Positions 32,204 through 44,300 of a stretch of 64,000 bases of DNA are shown here, piece by piece (position 1 is the first letter of the stretch; each line of letters opens with the position of its first letter). Position numbers and translations under genes: made by a program. Source of the DNA: Rhynchonema sp. JSB1_4 (lineage: Eukaryota > Nematoda > Chromadorea > Monhysterida > Xyalidae); contig JASAMV010006591.1 of NCBI GenBank assembly GCA_030248065.1, forward strand, positions 41,598 through 105,597. The letters run 5' to 3'. The notes below the pieces were generated by a model, which saw nothing but the letters and a program-made list of their open reading frames with translations, did no database searches and had not been told where the DNA came from.

Positions 32204-34933
32204 CTAACTGTTGCTAAATCTTCGACGGTAGGCCCTCCAGGCGGGCACTGCGAGCGCACAGACAAGGCAGCCAACTGCCAGGGCACAAATACCGAACCAC
32301 ATGGCATTCAAATCCAGACAAACAATCGCGTTCTCATTATTTGTCCAATCTGCCGATGTTTCATAAATCGGTTCTATCCCGCCGAGATAGTCGTTTGGCA
32401 GGTCAGCTATTTGAATGTACTCAGTATGCACATCCACAGACGGGGTGGACAACCAACTGGTGTGATTGTCGTTGGTGTGAAACATCACCTGACGCGTGCC
32501 GCGACGACGATTCCGTTGGTTGCGACTGCGGTTCGTTTGACGATTTCGTTGACGTTGGCGATTTCGAGATCGACTGGCACCGGCGCTCGCACCACCGCAT
32601 TCGGGTGGCTGAAGAAGATGAGGACATAAGAATAGAACAGAATGAACTACAGGGTGTACAATAGTGGACAGACTCCAAGATTGACACCATGACAGTGGTA
32701 TCAAACTTGATCGTGCGTAGACATGTACGAATGTCAGGGATGTCTGACCGATACTTAGGCCGGCATGCACTTTGCTGTCATGGTCGGGTCGAGGGTGGCC
32801 AGGGGTGCAAAATGGGTTGTTCCCGCGTCAGCGTGCTTTCACCAACTGGCGGTTGGGGCATCAGGGCATCGTCAAAGCGAATACACCAAATGGCCATGCA
32901 ACTCCACACAAAGTGCATCAAGATTCGTCCGTTCGGAAACGACATATTAGCGATCTGTGCATCATGGGATTGCAGCTGTTGCGCACGCTCACCCATCATG
33001 ATATCATCAGCGCGCACCTACCGTGACCGTATCCCCACAGCCATCATCACCGATATCGACACAGAGCTCGATCTGACATTGAAACTGTTCGTTGGCTTGA
33101 TCAGGGAATTTGAATGCGTGCGCTTCGACCGATGCCTGCAGACGATCGGTCTCGTAGTCGAGGTTGGACAGAAGGTGACGGTCGATTGAACAGCTGCAAC
33201 GTGGGATAGGATTGGTAAGTTCACCACGGCGTCTTTGCACATTGTGGAAAATCAAACTGCGCGTGCACATGTTTTTTTGACAATTGCCTGCCTTTGTTGT
33301 GTCGACAACAATAGCAAGCGAAGAAATAATTGCGAACGAGGAGTCTTGTCTTGTACACAACCGAATAAACCAGTTTGACGTCGCTGAGTTTTTCGCTATT
33401 TTATCATTTTTATGGGATAAATTTCTAACAAAACAACGCGTTTGCTGCTCACCCTTGTTGATCCAGCAAATCAATTGTTTCGCCTTTGCCATCCGATGTA
33501 GTGCAGCTGTGCACCAACATCTTGAATATGCCGGGATTTTGAGCTGAAAAAAAGCTTTAATGCACATAAGCAGGTGTAATAACCACAGTAAAGGCGAAGA
33601 ACAAAGCCAAAAAATACACACAAAAAACGCTGAGTCAGACAGACGCACAATCATCGCAGTGCCATTTGTGGTAGATCTTCTCTCCGAGCAGAGCGAATCG
33701 CACCTGCGGCCCATCTGCACTTCCACGATGTAGGGAGTAGGTGCACACCGGCATCGGCAGGTTTTCGGTGCGAGCGGCTGTTGTTAGCATACTTAAACAA
33801 AGGTGTTCCGTTTTGTGCCGGGTGCCCAAAGCCAGTGGTCGTCCGGGCTAGTGTTGGTCAACATGTGCCTGTTTGCATTTTGCTGTTTTCATTAAAAGCT
33901 TCGGCTTTCAACCAAAACCTATCTGCGAATAGCTTTCACACATCTCGAAATCTGCTAAATTTCGAAAAATCCTTAATGCACGTCACGTGACGCTTGCAAG
34001 CCAAAACCAAACCGAACTGAAAAAACACCATGTTTGATATTAGCCATTAGCCTAGCGCCAGCTGCAATCCTTGTGCCAATGCAAAATCGAGCTTCATGGC
34101 ATCGCCCACCTGACTTCTATCTCGCTGCTGACCGTTTTGTCGGTTTCCATGTAGAAACAGCGAACTTTGAACACGCTGTCTACTTTGGTGATGAACTTGG
34201 GATGGAACGAAAACACGACCGTGTTCTCTATGAATATGCCTGGGGGACTGACCTGAAATCTGACGTGAAAATTGGACCGGGAACCATCCGATCAAACGAG
34301 ATCACAAAGTCTCACACCATAATGCCGATATTAAAACCGGTGTTACCCGTGGATGCCCAATTCGCTAACCGATCTGACACGATTGGTGGCACATTGATCT
34401 ACTCCCATCGCCAATTCAGCCATATTCGTTCGTCCATCGCCGGGATTCGAGCACTGCTCAATATCGGCCATGTTCTTCACGAACACACGACCCTCGAACG
34501 GTTTGCGGGTTTCTGAGCTCACCTGAGTACTTTTCGCTCAATTTATTCAGTTGTATTGGCCATCAATCAAACCACGTTCCTTCGTCGTCCCTTGACTTAA
34601 AGTTTGGCCCAAAGAATTTAACTTCACTTTTTCTGATGTTTCGATTCGACCTGTTAATTGTTAACACCGGACGCCTGACTTTTTGCTTACGGATACCTCT
34701 GCATGGGAATCACCGTTCGACTGTTGCGGAATATTCAGTGACAGTGCCCAGAGTGTGTTGCCAACGTACAATGAAAAAACGATGCAACAATAGCGCATAG
34801 GTGTATGTATATTACGTAAGGTTACCTTCATTTGATCAGGCAAACACTCGAGGGTAATGGATGGTTCACCATCGCCGCCTTCGGTAACTGTAAAGAGAAG
34901 ACTGGAAAGTTTGGACACCTTGGCTGTGGACAT
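32204..34933 (-). CDS. Cuticlin-like ZP-domain protein
   Basis: The model has seven exons (5' to 3' on the minus strand): 34933-34826, 34522-34370, 34252-34110, 33791-33649, 33543-33453, 33193-33022, 32608-32204, giving 404 aa. A ZP domain runs from about aa 26 (ITLECLPDQMK) to about aa 265 (FQCQIELC). Typical nematode cuticlin blocks appear in order: FEGRVFVKN, FHPKFITKVD, RCFYMETDKTVSSEIEV, PMPVCTYSL, VYHKW-like IYHKW, LVHSCTTSDG, GCSIDRHLLSNLDY and EAHAFKFPDQ. After the domain comes a basic stretch with a furin-type RNRRR site (about aa 303), a linker, a transmembrane helix (about aa 372-394) and a short RRRF tail. ZP proteins polymerise into apical matrix after cleavage at such a site. 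Exon 1 does not encode an obvious signal peptide, so the N-terminus may be incomplete. The start lies only 128 bases after the stop of the vWA gene on the same strand. Confidence 0.88.
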
Positions 34934-35061
34934 TTTGTGGGAATTTGCCCCAACTGTTTACAGACCATTGAATTTTCAAGTTGAAACTTGCTGATCGATA
35001 GTTATTGCGGTGAAGGTTTGACTTTGGAAAATTTTCGGATATTCTTGATCAAGGAATCACA
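34934..35061 (-). other. Short same-strand intergenic gap (possible operon spacer)
   Basis: The gap between the vWA stop and the ZP ATG is 128 bases on the same strand. On the minus strand a CTGTAAACAG lies about 20 bases before the ZP ATG and could be a trans-splice acceptor. Gaps of this size between same-strand genes are typical of nematode operons. A missed first ZP exon is the alternative. Confidence 0.4.
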
Positions 35062-36554
35062 TCACTTGCAAAAAATGAACGGTGCTGCTTGTTTACAGGG
35101 AGGTTGACAATTAGTTAGCTTTTGAACGTCCATCTTGTCAACACAGGCAGGGAAACTATAATCTGTACCTTGGGGTGAAATAAAAGCGAAAGGACACATT
35201 TTGGGCCACCAACTTGTCTCTGTTCTGCAGGTCGATTGAGCCTGCAACAATTCGTCTCTCGTGCTCTGGTCGAGCTTATCGAAATTTTCGATAATTTTTG
35301 TGACGTCGCTGATTTTTTTCAATTCGTCTTCATTCACCTGATCACCGATACCAAGCGCGAATGTGATGAAGCCCTGCGTAAAAACAGGGGCACAATGCGT
35401 TGGAAGCTCAGAAATGGGGTTTTCTCACCCCCCGAGTGGCCCGTAAAATATGTAAATTAAATTCCGCATAAAGTTGATTCTGTTACGTCAGAAGTGCTGA
35501 AAGTTCTGACCGACATTCTGCCAGCACTGTTTTAACATTGCCGCTTGACAGACAAAGCTGACAACCAACCATATCCCTAATTCGTTTCGCAGCCGCTTCT
35601 GGATTGTCACTACTGATGCCATCCGTAATGATGACCAAATAATCCTGAACGCCCGGCCGATTGCCTTTTCGTAGAACGCCCTCGTTGATGGCAAAATTCA
35701 GTGCCGTTGCCAGTTTGGTTCCGCCCATGATGTAGCGCATGCCGCGGAAGGCGTCTAAAGTGATCAAACACGCGTTTTATGGCCTAAACGTTCGTTCTCT
35801 CTTCGTTCTCTCACGCAACACGAAACGAATTCTCGTGCGCTGATTTGCTGGCGCGCGGCTGAGAGCCAATCAGCGTGGGAAAATTTGTTTTGTGTTGCGT
35901 GAGAGAACGAAATATAATTAGGCCACAGCACAGGCACGACGGGGGGTAAAAAGGGTGCTTTTGAAAATGTACCGGCAGCATCTTTAGCAGTTTCGTAGGC
36001 GTCCAACGTCCACATTAAGACGGCGTGCGCAGAGAATTCGACAACGGCGTAGCGCGAACCGTCACCGAACTGGAGTGCCGTGTCCGCCAGCCAACCTTTC
36101 AGTCTGGGAACAAATTTCAAACTCCCGCTAACCTAAATACAGTTGTAATGACGCACAATACTGAAACATCACGGAGCATGTTTGTAATTATGACGATACC
36201 TCTCAAAGTTATCCGCCCCGATGCTTGTCGATCCATCAACTATGAGAAAGAAGTCGCCTTCACGGATGCTCGAACAGATCACCTCTGAAATGAAGTATAG
36301 AATTAGATGAACACTGTCCAAGTGCAATGTTTCATGTATACCGACCCTGATCTGACAAACCAACCAGTACGCACGGCGACCTGGGCAGCTTTCAGCACCA
36401 GACCGTTGTCGACCGGTATTCCATTTACGGAGCTAGTGCATGCGATGTACTGAAAACCGTTTGGAAACTTATACAATGGTGCACCATAATCATGAGCCAA
36501 ATGTTAAAAAAACCTGTTTGGTAATCTTACCGCCAGTAATGACCAGATGAGCAT
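35062..36554 (-). CDS. Small secreted von Willebrand factor A domain protein
   Basis: The model has seven exons (minus strand): 36554-36531, 36449-36365, 36284-36200, 36121-35973, 35754-35570, 35373-35214, 35162-35062, giving 262 aa. A signal peptide (MLIWSLLAYIACTSS) is split over exons 1 and 2. One vWA domain covers about aa 45-210. The MIDAS motif DGSTS (D-x-S-x-S) is at about aa 53-57, a GGT carrying the MIDAS threonine is near aa 125, and ITDG is near aa 158. FALGIGDQVNEDEL near aa 180 is the usual C-terminal vWA block. A short cysteine-rich tail (CVDKMD...CQPPCK...FCK) ends the protein. With complete metal-coordinating residues it should bind divalent cation and a protein ligand, probably in extracellular matrix. 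There is no Cache or transmembrane region, so it is not a calcium-channel alpha2-delta subunit. Three of six donors are GTTGGT. It lies just upstream of the ZP gene on the same strand. Confidence 0.85.
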
Positions 36555-38389
36555 GGTGCAACGTCAGACAAAATGCACCCCACGGAAATCGTCCTCCGGG
36601 TTTTCGACTGATAAAACCTCACTCGGTTTGCAGTACGTTTGCAAAATTATCTGCACTGCAACGAATTTAGTTGCGGCGTTGGTTGTGATCTGATCTGAAG
36701 GACCACACGACTAATGATTAAACGGAGGATTTTTTCTGGTCGCTTTCTAAATTGAAGTTGAGAGAACAAGATAACATTCGGTTTGCGCCAGCTAATTTGC
36801 GTTGCTCGATAATTATACAACGCTGTGGTTTTCGCAGAAGCAAACTCTGACCAATATGATGTGGCGATCGTTATGCTAATTAGGTGCAAAGCAATCGAAT
36901 GACATTGAGAGAGTGACTAGATAAGGATCAGTCTGTGTCATCCATTTAATTTACACCGTGCACAATTGCGTGATCAATTAGTGTGAGACGACCAACGTGT
37001 CAAATGATGATGATCTCGAGAGTACAAACTGCTTCTGGAATGTAAAACACGCAGAGTCATTTATTTCAACAACAGCGCACGATTTTCAACATCGCAGTTG
37101 TTCCGCCATGATGTAAAACCGAATTTCTGCTCTTCATTTCTGATTTATTACGCATGCGTGTCACGTCAGCCCAGACTTTTCTCTGCGGTCGGCGCGAAAA
37201 AATAATTTTTAGCAAAATTTGATAGCCCGAACGGCACGTAATTATGTCCGTTGAAGATCCGATCGGAGATAAGGCCCAGAGTGAATTTAAATATCCGCAT
37301 TTTACAAACAAAACAGCAAATTTGCTACTTGTCTTCCAAACATTCTGGCTGGTCGTAAATTAGGAATGCACAGAAGAAGTAAATTATGTAACACACTATT
37401 CGTTCGAACAAAAAAGCTAACGCCACAGTGTTTGTATTATAGTTTTACTGAAAGAGCAAATCGCGCCAATATAGAGCCGAAGCATCACGATACTGTCCAT
37501 TGTAAAACGCTGGGCCAAGGAATCTGTCGAAATTTCCACAGCCAAAGTCGAGTACAGTACGACCTTCAAGCTCAAGACTACAAAACATCAGGACCTCCAG
37601 AGCCCACACATACTGTATGTATGTATACGGTACGAGCTCATCATTAACTGTAGCATCGGATTTACCGAACTTTGATTTGATGGTGATTGTTGCGTTTGAC
37701 TATTGTTCTACTGTTCTTGGACTTTTAGAAAGCTAAAGGCATGTACACCAACACGAGCCCGATTTCGAAGGTGATGTGTATTCAAAACGAATAGAAAGAG
37801 AAAATCATGATGCTCCGCTTTGTATTCTTCAACGTGTAACATTTTTCAAATCAGCAGCCACGTATGAATGTTTCACTATTTGTCAACTGCGAAATCGGGC
37901 TTGTGTTGGCGTACATAGTTTGCCTTTACTAAAGCCGGAGACCCAATACCAATCTTCGAACGTGACTTTATTAGCACGATATATAGTTTATCGACTAGAT
38001 CAAGTTGAAAAAAAATCAATATAAAATGCTCCAATTTCAATGAAAATACGCGGGAATTAATAAATCAATGTGGCAATGTACAAATTGTTATGGAACAAAA
38101 AAGTGTGATGACAGGAAATGCTGGGCCAAGAAAGGTCGCACGATAGCACAACTCTGTTTTTTTTGAAAGAAATATACTGTATGACAACACGCAATGATAA
38201 TTAGTTTTAGAGTGGCAGGCGGCGTTACATGAACATGGCAGTATACAGGAGACCAAGTTCAGTAATCAGTCCAGTCTGGGTGTCGGCTCAGCAGGTAAAA
38301 TTTGCGTCGCCTGTATTAATTCAAACCGATTTCCAAACACTCGGCAACGGAATTTATACACAGCAGGGATCACCAATAGAATTCAATTG
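36555..38389. other. Intergenic region between plexin 3' end and vWA 5' end
   Basis: Both flanking genes are on the minus strand. No exon was supported. TTTATCAG about 60 bases before the vWA ATG (minus strand) may be a trans-splice acceptor. Several AATAAA-like hexamers could serve the plexin 3' end; I could not choose one. Confidence 0.5.
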
Positions 38390-41300
38390 CTAGGTAACAA
38401 CGGCATAGATATTCTCTTCGTGAATGCCAGATTTGAACGTCCCGCCGCCTCCAATCGTTCCATTAGCGAATAGGCGATCATCAATGCCTACTGTTCGCAT
38501 GAGTTCATCAAATCGCTGACCCAATCGCCCCGAGCCATTCGGATCGCGACGTAACGCGATCGTGATTGATGATTCGTACTTGATCACATATGACAACAGC
38601 TCGCGCACACACCACAGAACGTTGAATGCACCGGCGTACGACTGCAAATATTAGAGACTTTGGAATTTGGAAACAGTTTAGCAGCACGCACTAAAGTGGT
38701 TGCTTTTATGGCTCAGGCTTTAGACGAGAATCACCTTGGGCACTGAGGAAACAACACTACGCTCAGCCTAAAACCTGAACCTAATCCTACCCATAAGCTT
38801 AGCTCTGACATGCCATTGATTATGATCTGCTGCGCTTAATATCATGTCGAACGCCCTGTAGAGAGCGGTCAGCAACACAATAACCAGACAGAACACGATG
38901 CTTCAACAATGAAAAGCCACGTTACAACCTGACAGCCAACCTTTGACAGCAACTGCATATGTTCGACCAACTGAGCCGGGGGGACGGGTGTCTGCGCGTG
39001 CATGTGCGCGTAGAAGCTGTCCACCTGTTTGCGATATCGCGGCATGTCCTTCGCGAACAGCAGCTTGTTGGAGGGCGAGTCTTTGCCGAGTCGCGGAGTG
39101 TTGGATGAACAGGCGTCCATCAAAGTCGACGCCACGACGGACAGACTTGAATCGATCGTTGACGTTTTGTCGACGTCGAAAACGAACTCGGGATTCTTCA
39201 CCACGTTCACCCAGAAACGCAACGGCAACGCGTTGTTGCGCCACGCACACAGCACGGATGGGTCGGAGATCTGCGACACAATGAAACATTTGGTTGGGTA
39301 GGGGTTGGCTGATATTTTGACGGGCTTGAAGGAACTCTATTGATGGCCATCTTGTTTATTCTCTTCATGAAAATGGGTCCTGGCTTTGGGTTCACGATGA
39401 CCGGTATCCAACATGCATGGTAAACGGTCTAGTCCGATCATCAAATTCGCTGGAGTCAAATATTCCCTGGTTTGGCAAGCAAGTGTGGACTGTAGGCATT
39501 GTGTGTTGAACTTGTTTGATGAAGTCATTATAAAGCGGTTGGACTGTACCTGATTCATGTTGGCCTCGCGTTCCAAGAAGTCGAACAGGAACTTGATCGG
39601 TGGCGGTACACCCGGATGCGCGCGCAATATGGCTGTGAAAAAGTCGTCGACAAATTTCTGTACGGTGCCCTTGCTCGTTAGCAGACGCGTCAGGTAGATT
39701 TCGGGTATCGAACGCGGTAACGTGCCCATCAGGTTGGAGCTACAAACAAGACCACATCTAAATTTGTGACACCACGTCCACAGGGTGATCAGACGATAAT
39801 GAAACTTGGTTATAGGTCCCATCGGATGATCCTGACTTCAAACCGGCTTGACATGGTTGATGTCCCAAACCCAACAGTTTACAGTAACTCAAAGGAGTAC
39901 CCCACCTGCTCGAGCTGTGCAGTTGCTCCCTGCGCGACCCATAATTGACGGCAGTCCTGTATCGACCCAATGTCGTCGCTTGTGTCGATATCGAGGTTGT
40001 ATTGGTGCTTGGCGATGACATACACGAGCCAGAGGGTCGGACAAGGTGCCAGAAATGCTGCTGATTGGCTGGATTTGAATTGCCGCCACTGGATGACGAG
40101 CACGCTGATTGGTCGGGGCTGTGATGGCCGGACGAACCCGACGACCCGCCACTGCTGCCGATCAAATGTGTGCTGCTGGCCAGCGAACCGGAAATATGTG
40201 TGGGGAGACGACCTGAAAATTTATGATTTTTATTGATTTTGTGTGGAACGGCGGTATTTTTTATTTTAATTTTCCGTATTTCATTGTTTTGCGCTGGTGT
40301 CCACTTTTACAAAAGCGACCGGACACGGAATTTGTTAATTTTTGTGTGGGCTGTATTTTAGGGACTTGGCTGGTCGAAATTAGTGGACCAACTCCAGTGC
40401 AAAAAGCGCCAGATCTAAGCTTCCTTTACAATACAACAACCTCAACAACCCTAATGTACCGTATACCTTGATGATAATAGGGCATGGTAGTGCTGTGATG
40501 CATGGCACTGCTGGATGGCGGTCGACGTTTGTAGGCCATGGCCAATATCGCATTATTAGGTATCCCGAAATTGGCCACAGTCTGCAGTCGTCGATGTGCG
40601 TTGGCGCTGTTGTTGGAATGAGGCAGCGGGGGAGTGACGTCATCGTGCAGTTCGTCACGCAACACAACCAGCGTCGGGCCGCGCACGTTCTGGCGCCATT
40701 CTGCAACGATTGCTTGTGGTAAATTCGGCTACATTATGTGTAACTTGTCAATTTGGCATGTGTCGAACATCTTTTGAATAATCAGACATTAGTCGTATAA
40801 GCTTGTGAAAAGATCCACTGTCTTTATTCATTGGTCACAATCGGTGTCTGGTCCAGTCCTGGTCCTGCCTTGCGATATTGATCGCATTTGATCAGTTCGA
40901 CGCGTTTTGCATAATAGATTCCAATGATGTGATCGGTGATTAATGACAAAGGTCGATTCCGTGTCATGGCTTACTGACAGACACGTCAGACACATCCCTT
41001 AATAAAATGAATGAAAAGGAAAGTACGTAAAACATCACGTACCTAGCTCAATGTCGGCCTGCTGTGGACGTTCAGCGAGCGGATAATTGCGATAGATGGT
41101 GTCGATGATCTTGGCCTTGGCTTGTGACACCGTGTCACAGTTGAGCACACGACACGATACCGTAACCCCCTCGTCATCAACGGGCACCACGTGCACTGTC
41201 TGGATAGGGGGTGAAACATTGCACTGGTTGGGGTGAACAGAGAATATATATGCGGTCTACCCTCTATATAGGGTGACTACTCTTTGTTCACCCTGAAAAA

Positions 41301-44300
41301 TAGGCCAGTGCAGCGAAACAGACTGCAGTGCGTATGACCTGTGTGACACTACTCTCAACAACTAATTTGACTTGATAACTGCTTCCAAACGCAATGAAAA
41401 AGCATCCAACCAGTTGTTCATAATCGACATGTTCTTTGAGCAACCTATCCTCCGACAGCGAGTACTTTGCGTCACCGGTGATCGCGTCGACTGGACCTCG
41501 TTCCACCTGATGTTTCAGGCCGCAATAGAGCATGAATAGCGAACGGCCGACGTCCTGGAAGTGTTAAGGTTGTTTGTTTTGATGGTTTGGAAAAGAAAAT
41601 GGGACCAAGTTATATAAGGGTCAAAAAGTTTTTCACTTTTTTCAAAAAGAAACTCCTCATTACACACGTGTGCATACCTGATCGCACAACTGGTCATAGC
41701 AAGCGAGCGCCAGCCAGTTCGACAGCATTTTCTCCACGGCCGATTCATTGCGTCTGAGCATCAAATGCGGATATTTGCCATCGATCGATTTGCGGACCAA
41801 TCGACTCAACAACATCAACAACACATCGGTCAGATAGTGCATGTTCCTTGACAGACAGGCGGTCAGCAGTGACCCAACGTAGACGCGATCGGGCACGGTG
41901 AACGATGCCTGATTCTCAAAGGAGTCCACCATTATGGCCAGGAATTGCCGGTTCCACAATAGTGCGTCGAGTTGTGCGAGTGCACGCGATAATTTTGAAT
42001 CGATATTGTGATCCTGATCGTCCAAGGCGAGCAGTTGTTCGCGATGGATTGACTCCTTGAACATGATTCGAGCGGCATAGACACGACGTGGGTGATAGGG
42101 GATACGGGTGGGCACCATGTCGCTGTTCACCTCGGCACACGCTAGCATGTCGGTTTGAAGTTCGGCAAAAGCCTGGCATGGAGAGGGTGTGTTACTTTCA
42201 GTATTCGATGTGTGTTACAACAAGTGATACCATATGTTTTTGCGCCTCTAACATTAGCCCTTTTGTTGAATGTGGCATTACGGTATAAGGATACTTACTG
42301 TATGTACGCGCACTGATAGAAATTGCTGATCTTTCACTAGGTAAAAAAACTTTCAATCTTTTCAATTACAAGCTCACAGTTACTGGACGTATAAGGTGAT
42401 TGTAGTGGCAGGATAAGTCGAGGATATTCGAAAAAATCCACTGTAAACAGGAGGCCTGTCCTCAAACAGAGAACTGCATTATATCGCCATCAAGTTCACC
42501 AAAACGTCATCATCTCCAACCTGTTTGCATTCGTGCCTGACATTCGTCTCCAAATTCTCCATCTGCAGCTGTATGCGTTTGTACTCCTTCTCTGCCAACG
42601 ACGACTTTCGTCGCCACCACACAGCGACCGCGACCAGTGCGACCAGAAGGGCGAAACAGCAGACAATCACGACGATGCCGATTAGCCAGGAGGTCAGACC
42701 GGGCGAGCTGGACAAAGATTTGGATCTGATCGGAATAAAAACAGAAAAATCAGAAATTTGCTGCGTCGGACTGGAGATTTTGGGGTCGCCAAAGTGTATT
42801 TGGTAGGATTGGGTTCGAACTTCGAATGCATGGTCAGGCCTTCGTGTCACGAAATGCAAGGAGAAAATCGACATTTTTTCACAATATGCTAACGACACTT
42901 CATCAAAACTCAAGAACACATCTGTAGAACTTCAAAAAATGGTAGATAATCCTAGTTTTTCATGGCTTAATATCTTATTTTGGGTTGATTAGCAATACGG
43001 AATTGTGTCCGCTCAGTTGTTCTGGTGGTGGTATGTGGAAGGCGAAACATTTCTTAGCATAAAATATTTTTGGCATCTCCCCGCCAAAGAAATATAATAT
43101 TTTTTTCAAAAAACCCGCCGAAGTAAAAATATCAAACCGCTCACCTTGGCCTGATCTCCACTCCTCCCCCATCATTGGTGCCTCTGTACACATGCAGCGT
43201 GCCCAGATCGTACTGTAGATTGCCAATTTTGACCACCACTTTTACCCCAGATTCCAGGGGCATTTGCGGACGACAAATCAACTGTGTGGATGTCAACAGA
43301 GTGACGTTACAGGTGGACTTGGCACCGAGCCAAACAGCCACGTCCTGTCGAGTGGCCGAGAGCGAGAGATGACGACCCGATAGTATCAGGGGTGCTGGTG
43401 TGGAAATGTCGGGATTGCTCGTGTCGGTCAGGGGTGTGGGCTGGAAAAGTGAGGGTATTGTTTCGTATTTTTGGGGGTTTGGAAAGAAATTTGAGAGTGC
43501 AGTCCACCTTTCTGTCGGAACATTTCATTTTCGGTCTTGGAAGAAAATTCACAGTTCGATGTACATTGGAAACTGTATCGCTCAAACAATTATCATTATA
43601 TAGTTATTAAGCGGGTATAAAAAAGCCAGATTGCACAAACAGGGGTGACATCTCGCAACTTGTGGATTACACACCTGATCTGCACTGATCGCCTCGTCCT
43701 CCTCCAATCCCATGAAGTATTTCCTTCCAGATTCAGGGAACGCACTCAAAATGGGGTCTGGTGTGACAGTCAGCTGGAATCGGTCGCCCAGGTCGCGGAC
43801 TTGTATCGCCCCATCCATTTTGAAACCGATCGGCCACTTTGGGTATTGACTCAGGTCAATGGTCGAATCTGGAATGCATGAGGCTTGTTTGGTGGGGAAA
43901 TACAAAGTTGATTGCAACAAAAGGGTCGCAAGCAAGATCGATCGCAATTGAGCTAAGCCGATCACCAAGTTTGATAGCACCAAAAATCCGTATAAAAAAT
44001 CATCCGCTAACATCCCCACCTGTCTCAAACTCCCCATCATGTCTCACAATCTCTTGTGTCGCTCCCGATCCCGGTATCGGCGGTGGGGTGTACTTCCGCT
44101 TTGTCCTCTTTGCAGCAGTCGACCCCCCATAGAGGGGCAGTAGCCTGGGTGTGCGGCAGAACATGACCTGGTCATCTTGCGGGGTGCAATCGGCCAAGTC
44201 TGATGCCAAAGGTGGCAACTGGGACTCGGGGGTCACATCATCGTCTGATGGCTGTTGTCGTTGGGCTCGTTGCTTTATCGGATCGATTAGGTAGAGTTTT

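Noticed and set aside
32478..32490. Alternative donor GTGATG after CGTCAG in the last ZP exon
   Set aside because: Reading through keeps an open frame to a transmembrane helix and basic tail, as expected for a cuticlin; no matching acceptor was needed.
32204..33726. A 239-codon minus-strand frame at 33007-33726 taken as one exon
   Set aside because: Only parts match the ZP domain in frame; the spliced model (33543-33453 and 33193-33022) restores the expected ZP order, while the rest reads as intron.
35062..42200. Initial idea that the vWA exons and the downstream minus-strand exons form a calcium-channel alpha2-delta subunit
   Set aside because: The vWA model closes as a 262-aa secreted protein with its own signal peptide and stop, without Cache domains; the exons from 38390 upwards are plexin RasGAP and join in frame to the plexin model.
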